A stretch of DNA of 64,000 nucleotides from Calycina herbarum (Eukaryota; Ascomycota; Leotiomycetes; Helotiales; Pezizellaceae). The notes beneath the pieces are model-generated. The model worked only from the letters and a program-made list of their open reading frames with translations. It had not been told where the DNA came from and made no database searches. The stretch spans positions 25,368 through 89,367 of the forward strand of contig LLEY01000216.1 of NCBI GenBank assembly GCA_001414485.1, in the 5' to 3' direction. This document shows positions 55,112 to 64,000 of the stretch, piece by piece. The first letter of the stretch is position 1. Every line of letters begins with the position of its first letter. The position numbers and the translations under genes are program-made.

Positions 55112-56726
55112 CCCCCTGTCTTCTGCTTGTGTATGGAATATATTTGTGCTCTGCCATGACCTGTCTTCTGACTCGTCTCATCCTCTTGGTCCTCGTGTGA
55201 CTCTTCGATATGGCGAGATGAGCAATAGGAGAATTCGGACTAGGCGCGAATAGGTAACACGTACTGTAAACGGTGGAGGAGGTGGGTGTAAGCAAGATGG
55301 CAAAATGTGGTAAGGGGGTGATGGACTCATGTGCTTCGCCACATCCTACCAAACTCGTGGACCACGGCTTTTGCTCTATTTGAGACCAACAAATCCTTTC
55401 CGGCGCCACCAATAGAGCCGCATATCTTTTGAGTCGTAAGGTTATGTTGGTAGGTGTGGCTTCTTGAGGTTGCAACGTGGGGTTGGAATTGACACCCCTG
55501 AAGAAGTGGAGCAGGCTAGTGTGAGCGTGCCTACGATTCAAAAGAAGTCAACTTGCATTGTACACCTCCAAAGATTTATCGCTCAAATAATTTTATAATC
55601 ACGTACTATTCTTCTACATCAAAGCAGATTCGTAATAACTCCTATTTGGCAAATTCTATCCCCTTCAGGCTAAGACTTCATTCCTTACGTACACTCGCTT
55701 CAAAGACTACTTTTGTATCCAAAGTGGATCAAAAACCCCAAAGGCATTTCCCGCAAATGTTTACAGACGCCTGGAGAGGATACGGGCCCTATCCATTTTC
55801 AATTGCAGAATCCCCTACCCCTCGCATGCTGGAAAGGGGCAGAAGGTAGCATTCTAGCAACCAGGGTGTATCCGACCCGTTGCTTTCAATACTTCTTCAG
55901 CTCCTTCTCCCACGTATTTGCCGTTTAACAGCATCAACAAGATATCAAAGTAAGATATTCCAAAAGCTTCACCGGTCCAAGTGAAAATCTATTCTCCTCC
56001 TCCTCCCATCTGCTCGGCTCTCGGTCTTTCGGCTTTCGCACAATAGTCTTTTCAGTTTCGAGAACGCCCAACAGAAGCCGCTGAATCCTACCAATCCCTT
56101 GATATCACATTTACCCAATAACAAGCGAACATACAGAAACCACACGATCATGTGGCTTTTTGGCGTCTTCGCTCACTTCAACAGTTGAATTGAGTTCCGA
56201 TAATATATACCTCCTTATTCAGGTATACTAGCAGAAATGGTTACACACAACCTTTCTCCCGCTCATTTTACGAAGTGTACTCGGTGACTGCTTAGCTCCA
56301 TCTCAAGCTTTGTTGAACAAAGCAGCTTTGCGTCCGTAAGACTTACTCGTGTCTCTTGTCCATCTGTTGGCTGTTTTCTCACTATATTCTCTTGGGAAGT
56401 TTAGAATAAGAGTAGGAGATATATGTACACATAATAACTCCGCATCCTCTCATAAACCTCCCATCTCTCATATTAATTCCCCTTCCGCTCATGCCATCTT
56501 TATTGAGCTATTGAGATAATATCATCTCTACTGCACTAGATATTCTAGTTGGAAATTTTCAAATGACCATTCAATACAACGAAGAGGAAAAAAGTCTTTC
56601 GAACATATGAAACTCCCTGCCCACCAAAACTTCTAACTATTAGCCACTTTTGTTACATCGTGCCTTTCTACGATTTGAATATTCAACACCATTGAGAAAC
56701 ATTGAAATCTTTAACCCTTTTACATA

Positions 56727-58585
56727 ACGTGGTTTATCAGGACCCCGGTCATATCAGGACCCCGATCAATTTTCCTGAAATCCTACCCTCTAACTTTAAC
56801 ACGCGTTTTTTTAACCTTCTACTATTTCTATTGTTACTAAAGAATCAAAAGTCATTCTAGCTATTAAGGCAATTCGAACATCTAAAAAGCTAAGTCGACG
56901 GAAAGCTGCAAAGATCTATGGAATACCTTATTCTATACTTAACGATAGAATGAACGGCCACCTTCCTCTAGCCGACCGTCGACTAGCAAACCTTAAATTG
57001 TCTAAGGTAGAAGAAGAAGTAATTGTTCAGAATATACTTGATATAGATTCTAGAGGGTTTGTACCTCGGCTAGCTGGTGTAGAAGATATGGCTAATTTCA
57101 TCCTTAAATCGCGGGGAAGGAAACGCGTTAGCAAGCTCTGGACTTATTGATTTATTTAACGATAACTAAGGTTAAAGACGCGTTTTAATCGCGTTTACGA
57201 CTTCTAAAGGGCCTTATGCGAAGATCCTAACCTAATTAGCGCGTAGTTCCGACTTATATAAAATATAAGGGCGAAATATAGCGTTTTAGATTACGATTTC
57301 TATAACTTCGACGAAACAGGCTTTATAATAGATGTGATTTACTCTATAATAGTTGTTACACGTGTAGATCGACGTGGTAGAGGTAAGGCAGTTCAGCTAG
57401 GTAATCGGGAATAGGCTATAGCAATTGCTTATATTAATAGCGAGAGTTAGGATATCCCTCTATTTTTAGTCGTTCAAGGGAAGAATCATCTTATAGTACT
57501 CTTGGAATTCGGCCGATTCGTAGCTCTTATGCCTATCTAACACTAGTATTCGATATAGACCCTTTACTTAAGCAGTAGTATACTTATTAAAGTGTTTCAG
57601 CTATTCTAGACCCGTCTCGTTATTTATCTATCCGTTACTTATCGGTTTAATAACCTAGTCGTATAGGAGGCCACTGTTTATATACTAATTTATAAGGTAT
57701 ATAATATTATAACTCTTAGACTACCTTCTTATTCGTCTTATCTAACCTAGCTACTTAATGTTAGATGTTTTAGTATATTAAAACAAGTGTATAGTCGACA
57801 GATTAAGACGTTTATTAAAGCTTATATTAACTATATTACTAAGATAGAGTTCTTTCTAGCCTTTATAGTAGTATATAGGGAATCTATAATAGTCTAGAAC
57901 GCTTAGGCTAGATTCTATAGAGCTGGTCTAGTGCCTTTTAATCTATAAGTAGTAATTTTAAAGCTTGATATAAAGTTACGAACTCTAATACCTTCTAGAC
58001 CCTCTACTACTAACACCCTTCTATAGAAATCTCAGACCCCTTCTAACCTAATAGAAGCTCTTTTATAGTTAACTCTTATACGAAATCGAATTACTTACTA
58101 TTAGAGAAGCTTACTAACCCCTCTATTTGAGACAGTTACAGCGCTAGCTAAAGGTATAAAGCGAATAGCTTATAAGATAACTCTTCTGTCTACCGAGGTA
58201 TATACACTTCGGGCAGCAAATAAAGCTCTTAGCAAACGCCGGAGAGCTAAAAAGGCTCGTGTCTATAAAGAGGGTGTACTTATTATAGAGGATATACAGG
58301 ATATTATAGCCTAGAAAGATGTAGATAAGCAGGTACGACGCGATATACATATAGCAAGAGGTAGTTATAAGAAGGGGCAATCGTCTAGACAACACTGTAG
58401 AACCTATAGAAAAGCTGGTTATAACGTATAAACTTGTTAAGAAGCTGTAGATATATCTAGTGTATTAGACTCCGATTATAAAGAGTTAATTTAATATATT
58501 ATAGTTAAGTTATTTAAGTTTAATATTATATACTAAGGAAAATTAATCGGGGTTCTAATATAACCGAGGTTCTAATAAACTACGT
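56727..58585 (+). mobile_element. Fot1/pogo-type DNA transposon, RIP-damaged
   Basis: A 1,859-bp element. The left end ACGTGGTTTATCAGGACCCC and the complement of the right end ACGTAGTTTATTAGAACCTC match over more than 45 bases, with TA on both sides as target duplication. Every difference seen between the two repeats is C-to-T or G-to-A, and all lie in the right copy. Inside, from about 56840, an open frame encodes the helix-turn-helix start of a pogo/Fot1 transposase (SRRKAAKIYGIPYSILNDRM...ADRRLANLKLSKVEEEVIV). After 57150 the homologous frame continues with many TAA/TAG/TGA codons through the DDE region (YNFDETGFIIDV at about 57300). The size fits Fot1 (about 1.9 kb). It is non-autonomous now. 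Confidence 0.93.
56840..57150 (+). pseudogene. Pogo transposase, N-terminal part still open
   Basis: This first third of the transposase is open and keeps ordinary CA dinucleotides, unlike the rest of the element. It encodes the DNA-binding helix-turn-helix and the start of the CENP-B-like domain (FILKSRGRKRVSKLWTY), then stops at a TGA in place of an expected Arg codon. It cannot act alone because the DDE catalytic domain is broken. Confidence 0.85.
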
Positions 58586-58881
58586 TAATTTAATTAAACA
58601 AATAAACTTTCGACGAATAATACTTTATATTCTTAAGTAAATCGAAATAAATAGATCTGGTGTTTATTTAACAAATTAAATTACTCTGAAGTTTTCAAGT
58701 AATTCTAGAAAACAAATGAAATTACGTAGAATAATATTAAAGTAAGTTTTCAGGCTTATATTAATTATTTAAGAAGACCTAGAACAATGAAACTACTATA
58801 TATAGTAACTAAGCTTTGTCTCTAGAGAGCTAATTCTATTCTTTCTTAAATATAATTCGCGTCTACCCGGCGTTATAGAAC
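58586..58881. other. AT-rich spacer between transposons
   Basis: Short AT-rich DNA between the pogo element and the hAT element. Its right end carries the left copy of the 8-bp hAT target duplication (TATAGAAC, 58874-58881). No gene is present. Confidence 0.6.
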
Positions 58882-60566
58882 TAGTGTATTAAATAAGTAG
58901 AGTAGAGTAGAGTAGTTACTACTCTACTCTACTTACTACTACTTAAGTACTACTTAAGTAGTTTAGACCGATTCGGACCGATACTCGGGATACTCAGGTC
59001 TAACGCCGGCCTAGTATCGGAACAATTTAGTAAGTTTCTCTATTATATAAACTTTTCTTCTACCTCCTAGTAAATACTGAAAGTAGTACTATTACTTTAT
59101 ACTTTTAGAAGTACTAGCGTATATAACTTAATATAAATAATATAAAAATTTCTAAAACTTAAGAGAATAGTTAATTATTCTCTAGTATATCTAGTTATAT
59201 TTTTGTTATTTTTTTCTAATTAACGTGTTTTATAAGCGAGCTGGCTACTTTTCTAAATAACTTATTTTTAAATATAAATTACTTAACACTAGAATAAGCT
59301 ATTATATTATATAAGATACTATAAGATTATTTAGAGTCGTTACTATCTTTAGTATCTACTATTTCTACTTAATAAGTACGAGAATTATATCTAATTTTAC
59401 TACAACGTCTATAGTATCTCTCTGCTCGAACCTTCTTTTTTATCTCTCTACTACTCTTCTAATTACTATTTTCTGTAGAAGTAATTAAACTAATTACCTT
59501 CTCTACTATTAATATCTCTTAACTCTGAATATATTTCCTTTTATAACTCTTATACTTAGTTACAGTCTCAGTTATCTTATAAAGATCTATAATTTCTTTC
59601 TATATTAACACTATTACCTAACCTATTATATTAACTCCTTAAATAACTATAACCTATTTATAATTACCTAGCTAAACTTTTTTATATCTCCTATATATCT
59701 CTAAACTTATAATAACAAGCTAAGATAATATAACATCTATTATAAAACCAGTCTTATTAAAATTATATATATCCTCGTCTATAATACTATATTTATCCTT
59801 AAATAACTATACAAGTATAAACCATAGGCTAATAATCCACGGATCTTCAGTCAAAGCTTACTAATAATCATAAGAACAACTCTATCGAGTTTTTAGCTTA
59901 AGTATACGCTAAATAAAGTTATCTAGCCAGTTCCTGCCTATAGACTACCTATCGCGCTCCTTTAACAAGTTATTAGCTATATCTTATACTATATCCTTTA
60001 TAGATGAAAACCCTCTCAAATCCTACTCTAATATATACCCAATTATCACCTCCTCCTCTAGCTTCGTAAGTTTCTTCAAATTAGGCTCGTAATCACGTCT
60101 TAGTTAGATTCCAGCGCGTCGGCTTAAAATAGTAGATCGAGGAGTATTATAGGCCTTTATAGCGCTTCGTTAAGTAATTAACACGTCATTTTCAAGTACT
60201 TAGATAGCTAAGTTAATCTTATTTTCGTTAGGAGACATTTAGACGTTGTTTAGTAGAGATAATATAACTAGAAGTTAATAATTATTATAAAGTTTAAAAA
60301 GTAGCCAGCTCGCTTATATAGCCAGCTCGCTTGTGAAACACGTTAGTTATTATTATGTTTTTATATTGCGATTTTAGTAGAGTTATAAGTAATAGTGCTA
60401 CTTTCCTTGTCTACTAAGAGTCTACTATATCTTTTAACCTATTTTATATATTATTACTATTTATAGACTACTCGAGTTGTATTTGAGTAGTTAAGAATAA
60501 CTACTCTACTCTACTTAAGACTACTCGAGTAGTACTCGAGTAGTTGAGTAGTTTGTTAATACGCTG
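58882..60566. mobile_element. Non-autonomous hAT element, split by a nested pogo element
   Basis: The right end reads TTAATACGCTG and the left end TAGTGTATTAA. They are inverted repeats if two C-to-T changes are allowed on the left. Both are flanked by the identical 8-bp sequence TATAGAAC (58874-58881 and 60567-60574), the classic hAT target duplication. Subterminal tandem AGTAGAGTAG and ACTACTCGAG motifs lie inside each end, as expected for transposase-binding repeats. Removing the inserted pogo element leaves only about 0.56 kb, so it never carried its own transposase. Confidence 0.88.
59223..60343 (-). mobile_element. Pogo-type element nested in hAT, internally deleted
   Basis: A 1,121-bp element with ends ACGTG(T)TTT..AAGCGAGCTGGCTA in inverted orientation and TA on both sides. 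The right end carries two tandem copies of the AAGCGAGCTGGCTA unit; the left has one. A broken transposase reads on the minus strand from an ATG at 60238: helix-turn-helix region, LEEEVIIGYILE, then YNFNKTGFIIDVIL, followed directly by a C-terminal Cys-basic motif (RRCSKIRYNSRTY) near 59390. Most of the DDE core between is missing. Numerous TAA/TAG codons and scarcity of CA mark RIP. Confidence 0.9.
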
Positions 60567-60769
60567 TATAGAACAATCCCAAACCCAATTTGAAATCAGT
60601 ACCGAGAGATCTGATCATTATTTCTTCACAACTTCACCTGGAAAACTTCTAGGTCAAGAGCAAAATCACGAGCGATCAACGTAGAAGCCAATACCAAATC
60701 CATTAAATAAACCCACCAAATCCAAAACAAGCAACAAGGGTATCAAGAAAACACACTCCATTCAACCCT

Positions 60770-62880
60770 CTAAAATATCCAATTCAATACCTTCTTAACC
60801 TTCCCCAACTTTGTCTTCTCTCTCTCCTCCTTCAAATCCACATCCGAAATAGTATGCACATCACTCTCCAAATCCATCTCCCCCAGCCCCACAATCTTCG
60901 TCTTCTTAAACACCTTCCACCCAACATACATCACAAACATAACCGCCAGTTCCAAATAATAACTCACAAAATCCACCGCCGCGAATTTCGGACTGAACGA
61001 GCTCCATCCTTGAACCAAGATAATGAAGATATTCAGAATAACACAGATCCATGGTCCCCAAGGATATGTCCAGTTCTTGAAGGGAAGAAGGTGTTCTTTC
61101 CCTTGGAGTTTTACTGCGGCCCGGAATCGTAGGGAGGTGATGCCTATTGAGACCCAAGCGATTTGATTCGAGACTCCAACGAGATTTTGGAGCCAAGTCC
61201 ATAGTTGTCCTGCTCCGATGAATGAGGCTCCGAAGCAGAGACCCGCGATGAGACTAGTGGCTAGAACTGCGACCCAAGGAACTTTATTCCGGTTGAGTTT
61301 TGCAAAGACTTGTGGTGCGTGACGGTCGATTGAGAGCGAGTAGAGAAGACGGGTTCCAGCAAATAGGGCGTGGTTTCCGGCTGAGATGATGCTGGTGACG
61401 ATTACTGCGTTGATGAAACTTCCTGCTGAGCGAGCGCCGGCGAGTTGGAAGACGAGTGTGAAAGGTGAGACGGCTGTAGTTTTCTTTGTTAGACCGGGGG
61501 TGTTGTATGGAATGTTGAGACCGATGAGGAGGACGGATAGGATGTAGAAGATTAAGATACGCCAGAAGACGTTCTTTACAACACGGGGAAGATTCTTGGT
61601 TGGGTTGGCGGTCTCTCCAGCGGTAATGGCGATGGATTCTGTACCACCGTCTTATTGGAGAATTAGCTGATTGCAGTTGTTTTTTTGGGTGGATAAAAAC
61701 TTACATGCGAAAGCTGCGGTCACGAAAACGCTCGCAAAACCACCTATTCCACCTACAAACTAGATCAAAAGTTAGCAATTTCTTGAAATAAAAATTTAAG
61801 TCCCCCAAAGTTCCATAGTAAGACACTCCAACACCTTCTATCTTATTGTGAGACTACTCTCGCACAATTCTAATATAGTTCCAGAGCATTTCAGAGAATC
61901 AAGAAACTAACTTTCTGATTCTTCTAAACCTTCTAAAACAATAATTGTAATTGTTCCAGACTGTTTCGAACCAATTAAAGAAAATGGTAGATGCCGGAGA
62001 GCAATACCCACTTCTCTTAGAATCAAGAAATATGCAACCCAGCAAACATGAGGATATAAGAAATACCGAGCTAAGACTTACAGGTGCATCACCAACATGC
62101 CAATTCTTTCCTCCAATGTATGTGTGATCCGTGTTGCCTCCACAGTTAACTGCAATTCCAAGTATGATGAAAATCTATATTATGTTAGACCCGTGTGATG
62201 TTTAGATTGCGTCAGGAAACTTACTGTAATAGTAATGACTTTTAGAAGACACAACCAATACTCAATCTGAGAATAAAAGTCAGCAAACAACCACATGAAG
62301 GAATTGGCGCCCTTACTTCTCCATAAGCCCGAACAGTGACGATATTTGCAAAAATCAAGACCACCCAGAATATCAGACTTAAGGCCCAACCAGGCATATT
62401 AGTATCCCAATATGAGAACACCAACTGAAGTGCAACCAAATCAGCCGCCGTGCTCACAGCGTCATTAAACCAATAATTCCACGTCAAAGCAAACCCAAAA
62501 GCATCATCAACATATCTTCCGGCAAAAGTACAGAAAGACCCAGCAATTGGTACGAATGCAGCCATTTCTCCGAGAGCTAGCATGGTCAACAATACTATGC
62601 CTCCAACAATTAGATATGCGATGAGCATGGAAGCTGGACCACCAGTCGCAAGAGATTTTCCCGTTCCAAGGAAAAGTCCGGTACCGATTGTACCACCGAT
62701 AGCAATCATCTGGACTTGACGTGCTGAGAGCTTTCGAGCTAGCTTGTCGGCGAGAATTGGATGTTCGCCATCGTGAACGTACGAGGCGTCTGGGGAGGAA
62801 TTTCCCTCTATGTCTTTGGTGTCTGGGTGATATGTACCACCAACAATATGGACGTTATTGTTATCCGACAAGCGTGACAT
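60770..62880 (-). CDS. Amino-acid permease (YAT/APC family)
   Basis: Predicted proton-coupled plasma-membrane transporter for amino acids, 544 residues. Exons: 62880-62317, 62266-62225, 62174-62082, 61759-61705, 61650-60770. The N-terminal tail is hydrophilic, then LSARQVQMIAIGGTIGTGLFLGTG is the hallmark first helix of yeast GAP1/AGP-type permeases. About twelve hydrophobic segments follow. Helix 3 carries LGEMAAFVPIAGSF, and GGTESIAITAGETANP marks the conserved cytosolic loop. The C-terminal tail is charged (EEREKTKLGKVKK) and could be a target for ubiquitin-based turnover. Substrate range is not predictable. The 3' end lies only about 200 bp from the hAT element. Confidence 0.93.
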
Positions 62881-63634
62881 GATGAAGGCTATTCAGGACT
62901 CTGAGGGGATTGAGGTGCGGTAAGATGAGGATATATTATCGTCTCGTCATGTGTCGGCTAAATAATTTGAGTGATGCTCATCGAAGCACGGAAATTCGAT
63001 GCGAGGCTCAACGGTAGTGGAATTGCATGAAAGAGATCAAAAGGAAGGTCGAAACATGAGCTGCATGGGGAAGAGAGAGAATGTAAGATGGACTATTCCT
63101 GCCTGCCTGTATGTATAGCAAATTTGTTAAGCTATTACGAGATGTATATTGCGTGCTCGAGAAGCACCATGAGAACCCGAGAGCACTTGCCTAATGTGGA
63201 GACCAAGACTGACGTGCGAGTGTTGGATTGTCACCTGATCACTGTGCCGCTTGAGATGGACCCTGAATGGAGGATCGAAGCGGCCTCGTGGGAAACGTTG
63301 CATAGTGAATATTTATTGCAAGCTCTTCTTGTATTGAATTGTTGATTCTGAAATTTTGCGTTGGCAAATTACTCACAGAAAATTCGTTTCACGTTCACGC
63401 CGTTTTTTGGAGGGGGATCCCCGCAAAAAACGGTTCGGCGCTACCGAGCGTTTGGTGCCGCTTTCCGTTTCGGGAAATAAGCCGTTTGAATACGGGGCTT
63501 GGAAAAGCTGACGGGAATCACCCATCTTACCTTTCAGCAGCAAGGAAAAAAGACACGAAAACATACGACAGCAGGTATTCGCTGGTGGTCACCCACCTAA
63601 CTACTAATCTGCCGATCTGAGGCTTATGTATGGC
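62881..63634. promoter_or_regulatory. Upstream region of the permease, with hairpin
   Basis: About 750 bp of ordinary composition, containing the permease promoter and, at 63400-63433, a GC-rich inverted repeat. No gene is supported. Confidence 0.4.
63400..63433. repeat. Inverted repeat with CCGTTTTTTG arms
   Basis: CCGTTTTTTG and CAAAAAACGG flank a core containing GGGGATCCCC, itself a palindrome. The whole is a strong hairpin about 500 bp upstream of the permease start. Its role is unknown. Confidence 0.75.
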
Positions 63635-63861
63635 AGAGCGGACGGGATGCCTACTTTTCCCTGCTCTAACTTATATATAAGATTATATATACTCTTTCTT
63701 ATAAAGTATCTCTTAGAGTAGTCTATATTTAGAACTAGAAGATTATAGTAAAGCTATAAGAGTATATAATTAGATTATTTATAAGAAGAGAAGAGTTTTC
63801 TAAGTAGAAAGACTATTTAACTAAATCTATAATATAAGTTCTAATCTCTAAAGAATAACTA
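63635..63861. other. AT-rich block, possible left end of a second hAT element
   Basis: Composition changes sharply to AT-rich near 63670. The change follows CAGAGCGGACGGGATGCC at 63635, a start typical of hAT ends. The opposite end would lie beyond the window, so this is only a suggestion. Confidence 0.3.
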
Positions 63862-64000
63862 ACGTATTTCCCGGGTAAGCCGATCACCCGGGTGAGCCGA
63901 TTACTAAAACGCGATAATACTACAACTTTAAATATATTATAATAACACTATTAAAAAACCTCTAGCTACTTATATTAATCGATTCCTAAGGTGTCTTATA
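63862..64000. mobile_element. Left end of a third pogo-type element (partial)
   Basis: After TA, the sequence ACGTATTTCCCGGGTAAGCC begins a terminal repeat built of two related units (GGGTAAGCCGATCACCC and GGGTGAGCCGATTACTA). This is the same ACGT-plus-doubled-unit design as the other two pogo elements here. AT-rich, CA-poor DNA follows to the window edge. Confidence 0.6.

Larger units (their letters stand above)
52678..56726. other. 4-kb gene-poor region
   Basis: Upstream of the laccase. It contains its promoter, a 25-G run, a hairpin at 54078 and a possible gene relic at 54518-55111. I support no intact gene. AT content rises toward the transposon block. Confidence 0.5.

Noticed and set aside
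55002..55541. 179-codon open frame on the minus strand
   Set aside because: Arg/Ser/Thr-scattered text without motif or signal; it overlaps the better but still weak relic on the same strand, and no splice model improves it.

Overview
This is a window of filamentous ascomycete nuclear DNA. The genes carry many short introns (47-156 bp; GT-AG, one probable GC-AG) with CTAAC/CTGAC-like branch points. Intergenic DNA is wide, and the mobile elements show the C-to-T pattern of repeat-induced point mutation (RIP). A NIS1-type secreted effector, an RGS-LOV photoreceptor of the Botrytis BcLOV4 type and an ascomycete laccase point to a plant-associated Leotiomycete, probably Helotiales. That placement is inference. 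I rebuilt exon structures by hand from splice signals, reading-frame phase and family motifs, so the boundaries are models.

Layout. 1-2.9 kb: no intact gene. 2.9-19 kb: a membrane-anchored histidine acid phosphatase (-), a zinc alcohol dehydrogenase (+), a SWIM zinc-finger protein (-), a second zinc alcohol dehydrogenase with ten exons, two of them micro-exons (-), an FMN-dependent 2-hydroxyacid oxidoreductase (+), a NIS1-like secreted protein (-) and a 2EXR-type protein (-). 19-25 kb: an RBR ubiquitin ligase (+), a cysteine-rich repeat secreted protein (-) and a MYND/Mss51-like protein (-) with a decayed copy of its 5' end upstream. 25-27.7 kb: an AT-rich island with a 472-bp MITE. 27.7-36.4 kb: a berberine-bridge-type FAD oxidoreductase, an RGS-LOV photoreceptor, a gene relic and an alanine aminotransferase (all -). 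36.4-43 kb: gene-poor, with one small two-exon gene and a proline-rich membrane protein. 43.5-48.3 kb: an Hsp70-like ATPase (-) and a coiled-coil protein (+), divergently transcribed. 48.5-52.7 kb: a small membrane protein and a laccase (both -). 52.7-56.7 kb: gene-poor with relics.

56.7-60.6 kb is a mobile-element block. It holds a 1.86-kb Fot1/pogo element, then a 0.56-kb hAT element with an 8-bp target duplication, which is split by a second, internally deleted pogo element. 60.8-62.9 kb: an amino-acid permease (-). The right edge (from about 63.6 kb) enters another RIP-affected block and contains the left end of a third pogo-type element.

The genes look like independent housekeeping, secretion, signalling and redox functions; I see no clear biosynthetic cluster. 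The most system-like arrangement is the Hsp70-like ATPase facing a coiled-coil protein of unknown function. The most clearly readable history is the nested transposon block. I saw no CRISPR array, rRNA or convincing tRNA.
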